A stretch of 64,000 bases of DNA from Paenibacillus_AM sp052180255 (lineage in GTDB: Bacteria > Bacillota > Bacilli > Paenibacillales > NBRC-103111), in NCBI RefSeq assembly GCF_052180255.1, contig NZ_CP197466.1:682001-746000 (forward strand), given 5' to 3'. Position numbers and translations under genes: made by a program. This document shows positions 42,555 to 51,834 of the stretch, piece after piece. Position 1 is the stretch's first letter; every line of letters starts with the position of its first letter. Below the pieces are notes generated by a model, which had not been told where the DNA came from, ran no database searches, and worked only from the letters and a program-made list of their open reading frames with translations.

Positions 42555-43913
42555 CTATACTGCCTGTTTCTTGCTGCGTTCCAATTCTTTTACCCCCATA
42601 TGGGCCAATATACAGAAAATAATACAGCAGACTACAGCAGCCAATAGAACATAGAAGCCGCCATTCCAGCCCACCTTGTCAACCATTACACCAAAGAGGG
42701 TAGTACCAAGAGACGCACCTAGAATGTAGCTCATAAAGCCGCGCAAGCCAACCGCAGATCCTACGGCAAATGACGGCACAACCTCCAACGTTTGCACGGA
42801 AGCCAAAAATTGCGGGACGTAAATCAAACAACCGATGATGGCAGCGAAGATAGTAGTGCCAAGCAAAGTGCCGCTCTGCCAGTAGCCAATGACGCAGAAG
42901 AAGATCAACACCATGGCAATGATAGCAGGTGGCATGCGGTATCCCTTGAAAAACCTGTCCGATAGATAACCAACTAGAAGTGTGGAAGGAATAGCCGCCC
43001 ACTCAAAAAATAAAAAGGCAACGCTCATTTCGGATTTGCTGAAGTGTTTTACACTTAGCAGATAAATAGGCAACCAGCTTATAATGCCAAAACGAACCAT
43101 GTACACAAAAACGTCTACGAAGGAAACATACCATGCATTTTTGTTGCACAATACATAATTTTTGAAGATTTGCCAGACAGTCATATCTTCCGGCGGTTTG
43201 GAGTTGGTTTTTTGTAGCTTAGTAGAGTCCGATTCATCCTCGATGATTTCGTTCAATGGTGGCAAGCCTTCGCTTACCGGAGAGCCTTTGACCAGAGCTA
43301 ATATGACCATTGCCAAAACGATAGCGACTGCTGCTGGTACCTGGTAGCTTGCCGCTTGCCAGTGATCAGTACCAAGCATAGCAAAGCCGACACCAACGAT
43401 AGGCGCTACGATTCCGCCGCCTAGATTATGCGATATATTCCAGATGGCACCGGCAACACCTCTCTGTTTGCGCGGGAACCAGTTTGCGAGGGTAATGAAG
43501 CTAGGCCCGACTCCCATTCCCTGAAAAATACCGTTCAGAATAACGAGTGAGGCAAACATCCAGAACGCCGTAGTGAATCCCATCATAATATTGACGAGTC
43601 CGCACATAAGCAAACCAAGTGCCATGTACCTTTTCGGATCGGCTTTATCCGCAAGACTGCTCATGAGTCCCTTGCTGACTCCGTAAGCAATGAGCAGACA
43701 ACTACTTAATAGCCCAACTTCCGTAGCACTAAGGTGAAGCTGTTCTTTCAGATATGGAGTAGACAATGCAAAATTGTTACGAACGATATAATAGGCCATG
43801 TAACCCAAAAATACACCTAATAAAGACTGCAACCGGAAGAGCTTGTATGTTTTTTGAACATCTCCCGGTGCTACCTTTTTGGTAGCGACTTTCGGTTTTA
43901 AAAATGAAATCAT
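42555..43913 (-). CDS. uhpT: Sugar-phosphate/phosphate antiporter (UhpT/GlpT family)
   Basis: 452 residues with twelve predicted membrane helices. OPA-family signature: YMAYYIVRNNFALSTPYLKE, ANWFPRKQRGVAGAIWNISH, and VRFGIISWLPIYLL. It exchanges inorganic phosphate for a sugar phosphate such as glucose-6-phosphate. The start ATG 43913 has GAGGTTGAT upstream. Divergent from it is a binding-protein/kinase/regulator operon similar in makeup to the HptASR and UhpAB sensors of UhpT in other bacteria, so hexose phosphates are the favoured substrate over glycerol-3-phosphate. Confidence 0.85.
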   Translation of the reverse strand: MISFLKPKVATKKVAPGDVQKTYKLFRLQSLLGVFLGYMAYYIVRNNFALSTPYLKEQLHLSATEVGLLSSCLLIAYGVSKGLMSSLADKADPKRYMALGLLMCGLVNIMMGFTTAFWMFASLVILNGIFQGMGVGPSFITLANWFPRKQRGVAGAIWNISHNLGGGIVAPIVGVGFAMLGTDHWQAASYQVPAAVAIVLAMVILALVKGSPVSEGLPPLNEIIEDESDSTKLQKTNSKPPEDMTVWQIFKNYVLCNKNAWYVSFVDVFVYMVRFGIISWLPIYLLSVKHFSKSEMSVAFLFFEWAAIPSTLLVGYLSDRFFKGYRMPPAIIAMVLIFFCVIGYWQSGTLLGTTIFAAIIGCLIYVPQFLASVQTLEVVPSFAVGSAVGLRGFMSYILGASLGTTLFGVMVDKVGWNGGFYVLLAAVVCCIIFCILAHMGVKELERSKKQAV

Positions 43914-44223
43914 GCTATCAACCTCGATTCTTAGCTGTTAATGATGCTGTCTTCATGATAGTGCTTTCAAAAATTTCTTGATGTCGTTATGACCTCCCCG
44001 TTTTTGAATATCTCCCTACATCCTTTCTTTATTATCATGCCAATTGGAACTATAAAACTATCAGCAAAGTTCTGAATTTTTGTAGGAGAATAAGGAGGTC
44101 TTGTCAGATAAAATCCTATCGTGAATGTCAGTATTTCATGCTATACTTTGAAGAAATTAAATCAAATCAGATAGAGTTATGCTGCCTTCTGGCGGAAGCC
44201 TACTGCGTAGAATGGAGAAACTG
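43914..44223. promoter_or_regulatory. Divergent control region between uhpT and the sensor operon
   Basis: A 310-base space with no gene. TATACT at 44142-44147 is a good -10 for the sensor operon; the -35 is weak, as expected for an activated promoter. An inverted pair GACCTCC (about 43991) and GGAGGTC (about 44094) lies on either side and could be regulator sites or chance. Confidence 0.4.
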
Positions 44224-45144
44224 ATGATAAGGCTGCCGATGATACTGCTTATTATTTTGATTACTGTACTTGCGTCAGGATGTTCAAATAGTCGTTCTGA
44301 TTATCAGATTGTTTTTTCCGAGAGGGATGTTACGCCTGCCAATGCCCAAGATGGGACGCCATCCCCGGTCCGTGTGGCCATTTCAAGTGTGCTGCCACCG
44401 AGCGAAACGGTTATGCACTACAGAACAATTGCCGATTATGTAGGAGAGAAACTTAACAGACCTGTTATTCTTATTCAGCGTAAGAGCTACAATGAGATCA
44501 GCAAGCTAATGATGAATGGTGGGGCTGACATCGCTTTGCTGTCGTCAGGCGCGTATCTAACCTCCAACCGAGTTGAGGGGATTGAACCGATTGCGATGCA
44601 AGAGCGAATGGGGGTACCTTACTATTACGGTTATCTTGTCGTAAATCGTGACAGCAATATGACAGATATTAGCGATTTAAAAGGAAAAAGCGTTGCCATT
44701 ACCGACCCTTCCAGTTATTCCAGCTATATTTTTATGAGCGAAAGATTAGCTGAAATTGGGGAAACACCGGAGCATTTTTTTGGCAGTCAATTGTACACGT
44801 ACAATCATGAAAACTCACTCAAAGCTGTCATCAACAGGGTCGTTGACGTTGCAGCTGTGAACAGTTTGGTTTGCGAACAAGCCAAGCTGAAAAATCCTGA
44901 ATTAGCTGATTCTTTACAAATAATTGCCAAATCAGAGCCGATAGGTACTGGCCCGGTAGTAATCAGCAGCAGTTTACCTGATGAAGATAAGAAAATTATA
45001 AAAGAGACTTTTTTGTCCATGCACGAGCAAGGAACCATACAACCAGCTTTGCAAAGTTTGTTTATCGACCGATTTGTTCCGTTTGATCCTCTATTATATG
45101 ACACCGCTTACAGTAAAAGCTCCTATAAACGAGGTCGCCTATGA
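44224..45144 (+). CDS. hptA: PhnD-type phosphate/phosphonate-binding sensor lipoprotein (HptA-like)
   Basis: 306 residues from ATG 44224 (GGAG 6 bases upstream; upstream in-frame ATGs have none). Signal and lipobox: MIRLPMILLIILITVLASG then Cys20. The mature part is a periplasmic-binding fold of the PhnD group: VRVAISSVLPPSETVMHYRT, MNGGADIALLSSGAYL, YYGYLVVNRDSNMTDISDLK, and GKSVAITDPSSYSSYIF. The gene overlaps the histidine kinase by 4 bases (ATGA). In Staphylococcus HptA senses glucose-6-phosphate for the HptRS kinase pair next to uhpT; the same arrangement here suggests that role (inference from context). Confidence 0.78.
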   Translation: MIRLPMILLIILITVLASGCSNSRSDYQIVFSERDVTPANAQDGTPSPVRVAISSVLPPSETVMHYRTIADYVGEKLNRPVILIQRKSYNEISKLMMNGGADIALLSSGAYLTSNRVEGIEPIAMQERMGVPYYYGYLVVNRDSNMTDISDLKGKSVAITDPSSYSSYIFMSERLAEIGETPEHFFGSQLYTYNHENSLKAVINRVVDVAAVNSLVCEQAKLKNPELADSLQIIAKSEPIGTGPVVISSSLPDEDKKIIKETFLSMHEQGTIQPALQSLFIDRFVPFDPLLYDTAYSKSSYKRGRL

Positions 45145-46571
45145 AATGGTTGAGTAAACTTCGTATAAATCGGAAGATATTCGGAATGATCCTCGTGGCG
45201 CTGCTTTTTCTCGCCTCTGTCTTAGGGTCGATCATATGGGATTCGCTTACCAACATGATGACTGAAGAGCTGGAAAAACGCGGCACTAGTATTGCGAATA
45301 ATATCGCGGCGTTGAGCTCGGATTATATTCTTACGGATGATCAATTTTCAATTCATCTTCTCATCTCCCAAGCACAAAAATCGAACGAAGACGTTCGTTA
45401 TATCCTGATCATTAATAGCAAAAATGGTCTTGTGGGGGATACGTTCTCCGGTAATCTGCCGAAGGGGATATTAAGTGCGCATACTCTCGGTGGCGCGAAT
45501 CATCAAAAAGTTGCTACACTAACCTCAGATGAAGGGAATATTCACGATATCCTTGTCCCCATCGAGGGGGGAGATGTAGGATTCGTTCGTGTTGGCATGG
45601 AGGAGAAACAGGCCAAAGCCTTTATTTTCACTAAAATTGGCGAGTTGGTTTGGGCCACATTATTGGTTTGCATAGGCACAGCCGGAATCGCTTATTATGT
45701 GACCCACTTTATTACGAAACCGATCAATAATCTGGTTGCTGTTGCAACAGGCATATCAGCGGGAAATTTATCTATACGGGCGAAAGTGACGAGTGACGAT
45801 GAAGTGGGAAAACTCGCGCATGCTTTTAATGATATGGCAGATAACTTGATTAGCTCGGGTACCGAAGTAGAAATGCTATTGAGGAAGCTTCAAGAAAAAG
45901 AACGGCTTCGTGATACGCTAATCTTGAAGTTATTGACCGCTCAAGAAGATGAGAGAAAGAGGATCTCCCGTGAGCTTCACGATGAGACAAGCCAAGCACT
46001 TACTTCACTCATGGTTACCATGCGTGTGCTCGCTAATGAAGCGAAAGATGCCGAACAGCAGGAGCTGCTTCATACTAGCCGAGAGGTTGCAGCGAGTATT
46101 TTGCGGGAAATTAGGGATTTAGCGGTAGAATTAAGACCGCCTATTTTAGATGATATGGGATTAATTCCAGCAATAAAGAAATATATTCAAAAGTTTGAAG
46201 AGAAGCACGAAATTGTGGTAGATCTATTCGCTCCCGCAGATGATATCGTCATTGATAGTCTTACTGCTGTAGCCTTGTATCGTATTCTTCAAGAGAGCCT
46301 GACGAATGTAGTCAAACATACGGCAGCGACCAGAATCGAGATTACCATGGGAACTACAGATCATTGTATACAACTGACTATTCATGATAACGGGCACGGT
46401 ATCCAGCCGGAAGATTTTGAAAGGGCTCGTCAGCAAAATCGGATCGGAATATATGGTATGAAGGAAAGAGCCGAGTTGCTTGGAGGTTCATTTTTTGTTA
46501 AAACTACGAATGTCGGCGGGACCGAACTTAGGGTGTCTATCCCGCTGAACCTGGAAAAAGGGGTGCAGTGA
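45141..46571 (+). CDS. NarL-class sensor histidine kinase with HAMP domain
   Basis: 476 residues. Membrane segment near residues 12-33, an extracytoplasmic sensor of about 130 residues, a second membrane helix (LVWATLLVCIGTAGIAYYVT), HAMP (residues 195-245), HisKA_3 with His280 in ERKRISRELHDETSQAL, and an HATPase with NVVKHTAATRIEI, IHDNGHGI and GIYGMKERAELLGG. It autophosphorylates His280 and passes phosphate to the next gene's product. The stop overlaps the regulator start (TGATG). It is presumably controlled by the binding lipoprotein encoded just upstream. Confidence 0.92.
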   Translation: MKWLSKLRINRKIFGMILVALLFLASVLGSIIWDSLTNMMTEELEKRGTSIANNIAALSSDYILTDDQFSIHLLISQAQKSNEDVRYILIINSKNGLVGDTFSGNLPKGILSAHTLGGANHQKVATLTSDEGNIHDILVPIEGGDVGFVRVGMEEKQAKAFIFTKIGELVWATLLVCIGTAGIAYYVTHFITKPINNLVAVATGISAGNLSIRAKVTSDDEVGKLAHAFNDMADNLISSGTEVEMLLRKLQEKERLRDTLILKLLTAQEDERKRISRELHDETSQALTSLMVTMRVLANEAKDAEQQELLHTSREVAASILREIRDLAVELRPPILDDMGLIPAIKKYIQKFEEKHEIVVDLFAPADDIVIDSLTAVALYRILQESLTNVVKHTAATRIEITMGTTDHCIQLTIHDNGHGIQPEDFERARQQNRIGIYGMKERAELLGGSFFVKTTNVGGTELRVSIPLNLEKGVQ

Positions 46572-47239
46572 TGGAACAGACTATAACAATCATGCTAGTT
46601 GATGATCACGCTTTGCTGCGGGCAGGCTTAAAGCTGTTGCTGCAGAAGAAGCCATCCTTAGAAGTTGTAGGTGAAGCCGCCGATGGAATTGAAGCTCTGC
46701 AGTTGTACGAAGAACTCAGACCTCAAATTTTAATACTTGATATCAGTATGCCGCGCTTAGACGGAATTCAGGTGCTCAAAGAAATCAAATTACGTTATGA
46801 GCAAGCGAAAGTCATCGTACTCACCATGCATGAAGATGAAGATTATATTACTTCAATCATGCAAGCAGGAGCTTCGGGTTACATCCCTAAGGTGGCAGTG
46901 GATGAAGAATTATACACCGCTATTGATTCCGTCGTGAACGGGCATATCTACCTTCGGCCGCAAGAAACTCGTACATTGCTTTCATCGATGCTCAAAAAAA
47001 CACCAAAGAAAGCAGAATCGCAAAATCCTTATGTGCTATTAAGTCCACGTGAGCGCGAGGTGCTGGTGTTTCTTGCAAAAGGATATACACTAGTTGAGAC
47101 AGCTCAGCAATTAACGCTTAGCATCAAAACGGTAGATACACATAAGACAAGAATGATGAATAAACTGAATGTTTCTCGAAAAAGCGAGCTTGTTGAATAT
47201 GCGATGAAGTATAAGCTTTTAAATGATGGAACAGTATGA
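46571..47239 (+). CDS. NarL/FixJ-type response regulator (UhpA-like)
   Basis: 222 residues from ATG 46571. Receiver domain: acidic pocket DD at 11-12, phosphoacceptor Asp57 in ILDISMPRLDG, conserved Thr/Lys (LTMHEDED, GYIPKVA). C-terminal LuxR helix-turn-helix: LSPREREVLVFLAKGYTLVE, then TVDTHKTRMMNKLNV. It is the partner of the upstream kinase and likely the activator of uhpT. S. aureus HptR differs in having an AraC-type output; this one has the LuxR-type output of E. coli UhpA combined with an HptA-like sensor, a mixed form. Confidence 0.92.
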   Translation: MEQTITIMLVDDHALLRAGLKLLLQKKPSLEVVGEAADGIEALQLYEELRPQILILDISMPRLDGIQVLKEIKLRYEQAKVIVLTMHEDEDYITSIMQAGASGYIPKVAVDEELYTAIDSVVNGHIYLRPQETRTLLSSMLKKTPKKAESQNPYVLLSPREREVLVFLAKGYTLVETAQQLTLSIKTVDTHKTRMMNKLNVSRKSELVEYAMKYKLLNDGTV

Positions 47240-47392
47240 ATGCAAGAATCAAATAGGGATAAAATTTCTTCAAATATTCAATTTTAAGCTAACAATTCTC
47301 AAATTTCTACTGGTAATATTAATAAATATTCCCTTTGTGACCGATGTAAATAGTCGTAATGGAATAATATAGAGATTAAGGAGTGTAGTGTT

Positions 47393-48391
47393 TTGAAGAA
47401 ATTATTATCCGTTTTATCAGTATTACTTGTATTGTCGGTTCTTTTGATTTCATGTGGTTCTAAGGAGAAGGAAGGAAAAATTGATTCAGCAGCAGCAGTA
47501 GATGTAGAGAAATACAATTCCTATGTAGACATAAGCAATTATATGACGGGATTTTTGGAGACAGGTATTCGCAAATATTTAGAGAATTTTGGAACTGAAG
47601 AAGAGCTTAAATTTAAAAAGAATTTTGACGCGAAAAAGTTCGATGGTCAGATCTTATCTCCAATTGCCAAATTCGCTTTTGATCAAGTGGAAACGGCGCT
47701 GGCATACTCGTCTAAGAAGCCTTCTTTCGGTGCAGCAGATGAATCTATGAAGGCTTTACTGCCCAAAATGAAAGATTACTTAAATATGATAAATGAATTA
47801 GACACCTATTATCGTTCCAAAGCCTTTGCACAGGATGACTTCGCAAAAGGAAAAGAATTACATAAAAAGTTTTATAAGACGTACAATGAATACACAGCTT
47901 TAGGAGATAAATTTTTCATAGACTTCTCTGAAGTAACGAAGAAAATGGAACAGGCGGACTTGGAAAAGTTAAAGAAGGATGATTATCTGGTCAGATATTA
48001 TGCGAAGAGCATAGTAATGAAAGCGAAGGAAATTCAAAGTGATTTTGCCTTAGCTAAGGTGAATGACAGTAACATACTGGATTATGACGCCAATAAATAC
48101 AAAGAAAAGTATGACGTTTTAACGGAAGATATGAATAAGTTCTTGGAATACGCCAAGGACAAGTCGAGACTTGAAAAAGAAGGCATCAAAACTTTAGCGA
48201 GATTTGATCAGATCATACCAGAAGTGAAGGCAAGTGCTACAGATATTATGCAGGTCTTACAAACGAAGAGTACCAACTTAAATAAGCCTTCTGACGGTAA
48301 AGTAAAATCAAGTGAGACAGTAGGATATCTGGATAAATACAGCAATAAGGTTTCTAGTTTAATTAGCAGCTATAACAATATGATGAAGTAA
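47393..48391 (+). CDS. DUF3829 (YiiG-like) lipoprotein, copy 1
   Basis: 332 residues from TTG 47393 (AAGGAG 9 bases upstream, the same layout as copy 2). Signal with lipobox MKKLLSVLSVLLVLSVLLIS then Cys. The mature part is helical and lysine-rich with conserved YNSYVDISNYMTGFLE, DTYYRSKAFAQDDFAKGKEL, VRYYAKSIVMKAKEIQSDF near 200. DUF3829 proteins are extracytoplasmic helical proteins of unknown function. It is about 80-85 percent alike copy 2 at 56997 including upstream DNA. After its stop the DNA jumps to sequence matching the last 25 bases of the third paralog, showing a deletion. Confidence 0.8.
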   Translation: MKKLLSVLSVLLVLSVLLISCGSKEKEGKIDSAAAVDVEKYNSYVDISNYMTGFLETGIRKYLENFGTEEELKFKKNFDAKKFDGQILSPIAKFAFDQVETALAYSSKKPSFGAADESMKALLPKMKDYLNMINELDTYYRSKAFAQDDFAKGKELHKKFYKTYNEYTALGDKFFIDFSEVTKKMEQADLEKLKKDDYLVRYYAKSIVMKAKEIQSDFALAKVNDSNILDYDANKYKEKYDVLTEDMNKFLEYAKDKSRLEKEGIKTLARFDQIIPEVKASATDIMQVLQTKSTNLNKPSDGKVKSSETVGYLDKYSNKVSSLISSYNNMMK

Positions 48392-48430
48392 GCTATTATT
48401 TAACAAATTTATCCAAATAGTGATGGTAGA

Positions 48431-48504
48431 AATGCACGCCTTAGAATAAGCATCGGACAACCTCAGGGTTACTTCGATCGATCGATTCTTTGGCGTGTAT
48501 TTTG
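48431..48504 (+). terminator. Structured terminator, copy 1
   Basis: AATGCACGCC pairs with GGCGTGTATT, with inner AGAAT/ATTCT and ATCG/CGAT helices, then TTTTG. It is the counterpart of 59061-59130 with compensating differences in the basal stem (GCACGCC/GGCGTGT here, ACACGC/GGGTGT there). Confidence 0.65.
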
Positions 48505-48546
48505 TTATAAGATTAACCTGATTGATGTAAAGGAGGAGTAGGAACG

Positions 48547-49035
48547 ATGAAATGCCCTCAATGTAATAACGAATTAAACGAAGTTCCTTTATGTTATGGA
48601 ATTGAAGCGCCATACTATTATTACACGGTACCAGAAGAGAAAAGAACAGAATTAATTAGAGATTTTTGCGTAATTGATGAGCAGTATTTTTTTATTAGAG
48701 GACACATTGAAATACCGATAATCGATAGTGAAGAGAAATTGATATGGAGTGTTTGGGTTTCACTTAGTGAAGAAAATTTTATGGAATCCAATGAATTATT
48801 GCACGTACAAGGAAGAGAAAATAACCAACCCTATTTTGGATGGTTGTCAACGGAACTTTCAATATATCCAATAACTACACTGTCGTTGAAAACAATGATA
48901 CATACCCAAGAAGTTGGCGCTGTTCCATTAATAGTACTAGAACAGACTGATCATCCACTTGCAGTTGAACAAAGAGAAGGAATTACAATGGAGAGAGTAA
49001 AAGAGATTGCTCATTTAATAAATCATACGCAGTAA
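48547..49035 (+). CDS. DUF2199 domain protein
   Basis: 162 residues from ATG 48547 (AAAGGAGGAG about 9 bases upstream). The N-terminal MKCPQCNNEL is a zinc knuckle; then the DUF2199 pattern LCYGIEAPYYYYTVPEEKRT, CVIDEQYFFIRGHIEIPI and WSVWVSLSEENF. Function is unknown; many members sit among immunity or stress genes. The upstream leader (TTATAAGATTAACCTGATTG) is duplicated at 59164 before the lytS gene. Confidence 0.8.
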   Translation: MKCPQCNNELNEVPLCYGIEAPYYYYTVPEEKRTELIRDFCVIDEQYFFIRGHIEIPIIDSEEKLIWSVWVSLSEENFMESNELLHVQGRENNQPYFGWLSTELSIYPITTLSLKTMIHTQEVGAVPLIVLEQTDHPLAVEQREGITMERVKEIAHLINHTQ

Positions 49036-49061
49036 TGCATATACCTATTGTCTAACCTGTC

Positions 49062-49097
49062 AGAGCTCAAGCGGAAACAATGCTTGAGCTCTTTTTA
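49062..49097. terminator. Bidirectional terminator between DUF2199 and SUMF1 genes
   Basis: AGAGCTCAAGC pairs perfectly with GCTTGAGCTCT and TTTT follows. The genes converge here. Confidence 0.85.
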
Positions 49098-49119
49098 AAT
49101 GTTAAATAACTTCCGAATC

Positions 49120-49800
49120 TTATAAAGACCGGGCAAGGCGGAATCCAAGGTCATCGATGCAAAAAGACGGGTGACTGCGACGACGGCAGGTAGCCCCACA
49201 GCCTCGTTCCTCTTCGGCCCAGCTGCCACCTCGGAAAATTCGGTAGGAACCATATACGTTCTGGTCATATAAATCCCAGCACCACTCCCAAACATTCCCT
49301 AACATGTCATACAGACCCCATGCATTCGGTTCCTTTTTTCCTACTTCATGGGTTTCACCTTCTGAATTTTCATTATACCAAGCGATCTTATCCATTTCTC
49401 CGTATCTGTACCCGCTAGTTCCTGCTTTACATGCATACTGCCACTCTGCTTCAGAAGGAAGTCGATAACCGTCTGCTTCCCAATCACAGATGATTTCTTC
49501 ACTGTCATTACTAATAGAATAACACGCATTCAATCCAGCCTTCTGAGAAAGTAGATTGCATATGTAAATGGCTTCATTCCATGAAATATTCGTAACCGGC
49601 TTTTGACTTTTATCGATAGAAATGGGGGATTTCCCCGTAGCTGCACAATACAGTTCCATTGTTACAGGATACGGAGCAAGAAGGAAAGGTCTTATTTCGG
49701 CCTTCCATATCCTTTTTGTTCGATCGTCTCTTAATTCTATTTCTCCACCTGGAATTTTGACCATTGGATAATCAAAATCGCTTTTAAATGCAGCAGACAC
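49120..49800 (-). CDS. SUMF1/formylglycine-generating-enzyme-like protein
   Basis: 226 residues, start ATG 49800. SUMF1 fold markers: MVKIPGGEIELRDD, FLLAPYPVTMELYCAATGKS, PVTNISWNEAIYICNLLSQK, YRLPSEAEWQYACKAGT, and NVWEWCWDLYD near 175, RGGSW near 190. It lies 1 base from the TetR gene's stop, in one operon with it. The two active-site cysteines of true formylglycine enzymes are not clearly in place, as in many bacterial relatives, so sulfatase activation is not claimed. No sulfatase is nearby. Confidence 0.8.
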   Translation of the reverse strand: MSAAFKSDFDYPMVKIPGGEIELRDDRTKRIWKAEIRPFLLAPYPVTMELYCAATGKSPISIDKSQKPVTNISWNEAIYICNLLSQKAGLNACYSISNDSEEIICDWEADGYRLPSEAEWQYACKAGTSGYRYGEMDKIAWYNENSEGETHEVGKKEPNAWGLYDMLGNVWEWCWDLYDQNVYGSYRIFRGGSWAEEERGCGATCRRRSHPSFCIDDLGFRLARSL

Positions 49801-49801
49801 T

Positions 49802-50461
49802 CTACTTTCCTCCTCTAGTTAGCCTTTTGACATAGTCCTCACAGATATATCGATTATCTTCACCGTTCATTGGCGGGATATCTGCAACTCGAAAGAAGCT
49901 TAGCCCTACGACCATCGCCAGCAGGCCATAAGCAGCGCTATTCGAATCATCCACCTTCATACTCCCTAACATGTTGCCATAGTCAAAGATTTTCACTATA
50001 CCTTTCATGTCTTCCTTATACCCCGCCGACACGACTTCTTGTAAACGGGGATCCAATACTGCTTTAGAAAAGAAATGAAGAAAAAGCTTTGCTTGAACTT
50101 CGTGTGGGATATACATCCTTTCAATACCTTCAAGATCCGATACATTGATGGGTTCTTGTGTATCCTTGCTATAAGGTGGGAGGATGTTCTTCAGTGTAAC
50201 CTCGATCATTGCCTCTGGAGTCATTGTATTCTGAATTTGAGAATTGATCTTCAAACCATAATAGGCCAAGAACGACCTGAAAGCCTCAATAATCAAGTTA
50301 TCCTTATTCTTAAAGTAATAAGTTACAACACCTTTTGAACAATCCGCATACTCAGCGACTTTATCCAGCGTCATGCCATCAATCCCATGTCTGCTGATAC
50401 ACATTAGAGTGGCGTTAATTACATCTGCTCGACGCTTTGGTTCCATTCCTACTTTAGGCAT
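49802..50461 (-). CDS. TetR/AcrR-family transcriptional regulator
   Basis: 219 residues, start ATG 50461. N-terminal TetR helix-turn-helix: RRADVINATLMCISRHGIDG, MTLDKVAEYADCSKGVVTYY, FKNKDNLI. The rest is a helical ligand-binding/dimer domain (BetI/YttP-like). It is the first gene of a two-gene operon with the SUMF1-like protein, likely self-regulated; the 190-base space to the Vat-like gene is divergent and could hold shared operators, but no clear palindrome was picked out. Confidence 0.88.
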   Translation of the reverse strand: MPKVGMEPKRRADVINATLMCISRHGIDGMTLDKVAEYADCSKGVVTYYFKNKDNLIIEAFRSFLAYYGLKINSQIQNTMTPEAMIEVTLKNILPPYSKDTQEPINVSDLEGIERMYIPHEVQAKLFLHFFSKAVLDPRLQEVVSAGYKEDMKGIVKIFDYGNMLGSMKVDDSNSAAYGLLAMVVGLSFFRVADIPPMNGEDNRYICEDYVKRLTRGGK

Positions 50462-50649
50462 TTTTCTATTCCTCTTTTCATGAAAAGACTTCTGATTTAT
50501 TTTATTTATACTGAACAGCCGGAATAAAATAAAACATACAGGATATGGAACCTTATGTCAATCCAGTACGGACTTGGGATCGATCATTTCAATTGGTATA
50601 CTTATAATCAAAAGAAAAGTTAATAACCTATTAGAGAGGTAGTGGTCGT

Positions 50650-51300
50650 ATGACGATAGCTCCGGATAAAAATAAGCTATATCCAAATGAAAATATTAGA
50701 ACAGTTTGTTACATTAATAATCTACCAAGCAGGCCTAATGTTGAGATTGGTGATTATACATATTACAGCGACAATACAAACTCACCAGAGAATTTCTATA
50801 ACAATATTCAGCATCATTATGATTTTTTAGGTGATAAGCTGATTATCGGTAAGTTCTGCGCCATGGCTGAAGGGGTTACTTTTATTATGAATGGTGCTAA
50901 TCATCGGATGGATGGTATTACAACATATCCTTTCAATATTTTTGCTGGAGGTTGGGAAAAGGTCACTCCAACGTTAGAGCAGCTGCCTTTCAAAGGCGAT
51001 ACTTGGATTGGCAATGATGTATGGCTGGGACAACATGTCACGATTATGCCGGGAGTAAAAATTGGTGATGGTGCAATTGTCGCTTCGAACTCAACGGTTA
51101 CAAAAAACGTTGAACCCTATACAATTGTTGGCGGCAATCCTGCAAATGTTATTAAGAAACGTTTCAGTGATGAGATGATTCAATTATTGTTGGAGCTTCA
51201 ATGGTGGAACTGGGATGAGAAAAAGATATTTGAAAATCTTGAGCAATTAGTAGCGGTTAACGATATTGCCACACTAAAGAAGCTACTAAATGAGGAGTAA
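50650..51300 (+). CDS. Vat-like (xenobiotic) acetyltransferase, hexapeptide-repeat fold
   Basis: 216 residues from ATG 50650 (GAGAGGTAG upstream). Family signature: PNVEIGDYTYYSDNTN, DKLIIGKFCAMAEGVTFIMN, GANHRMDGITTYPFNIFAGG (with the catalytic His in NHRMDGI), and GDTWIGNDVWLGQHVTIMPG, a left-handed beta-helix of hexapeptide repeats. Relatives acetylate streptogramin A or chloramphenicol with acetyl-CoA. Chromosomal homologues exist in environmental Bacilli without known resistance, so the substrate here is inferred only from the family. Confidence 0.85.
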   Translation: MTIAPDKNKLYPNENIRTVCYINNLPSRPNVEIGDYTYYSDNTNSPENFYNNIQHHYDFLGDKLIIGKFCAMAEGVTFIMNGANHRMDGITTYPFNIFAGGWEKVTPTLEQLPFKGDTWIGNDVWLGQHVTIMPGVKIGDGAIVASNSTVTKNVEPYTIVGGNPANVIKKRFSDEMIQLLLELQWWNWDEKKIFENLEQLVAVNDIATLKKLLNEE

Positions 51301-51401
51301 TTATTTATGGAGAAATATCATCGCCGTTTTGGGAGATAAGCCTCAAGATAAGAACGTGTGTTTCTGTTATTGTTTGAGTTAGAGAGATGGAGGAACAGTC
51401 T

Positions 51402-51821
51402 ATGAAATTGTACGTAACGGTTAAAAGCTTGGGTAAACGGAAAAATGTACTGACAAGGCTTGGAATAGAGCTTCCGGTTATTCCGACAACGCTGAAGGAG
51501 CTCATTACGGAAGTAGTTAGCTTTAACGTGCAGCAGCTAACCGAGAAGCAACAGAGTACTGCGCTGATTCCATTCTTAACGGGTGAGGAGATTAACGAGC
51601 GCGGAGAGAGTGGAAAGGTAGGGTTCGGCTCGGTATATAACGAACAGAGTCCTGATCTTGCCAAAGCAGTAGAGACCGCATTATTAGCTTTTGAAGATGG
51701 GCTATATAAAGTATTTATTCGTGAAGAAGAGAATAGTCATTTGGAATCACCCCTTCAGCTTATGGAAGAGGATGAAATTGTATTTATCAGGTTCACAATG
51801 TTAGCTGGAAGCCTATGGTGA
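51402..51821 (+). CDS. Small protein coupled to the DUF4132-type gene; possible beta-grasp fold
   Basis: 139 residues from ATG 51402 (GGAGG 8 bases upstream). I do not know the family. The N-terminal MKLYVTVKSLGKRK strand, TTLKELITEVV helix and the C-terminal LMEEDEIVFIRFTMLAGSLW (a strand following an xxEEDEIxFI turn) resemble ubiquitin-like beta-grasp proteins such as MoaD, with an insertion between. There is no C-terminal Gly-Gly. It is 13 bases before the next gene, so tightly coupled to the 1655-residue protein. The resemblance is suggestive only. Confidence 0.5.
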   Translation: MKLYVTVKSLGKRKNVLTRLGIELPVIPTTLKELITEVVSFNVQQLTEKQQSTALIPFLTGEEINERGESGKVGFGSVYNEQSPDLAKAVETALLAFEDGLYKVFIREEENSHLESPLQLMEEDEIVFIRFTMLAGSLW

Positions 51822-51834
51822 GGGGAGACAAAGA

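Noticed and set aside
50650..51300. Clinical streptogramin resistance gene
   Set aside because: The family is clear, but environmental homologues are common and nothing indicates a transferable resistance element, so only acetyltransferase is claimed.
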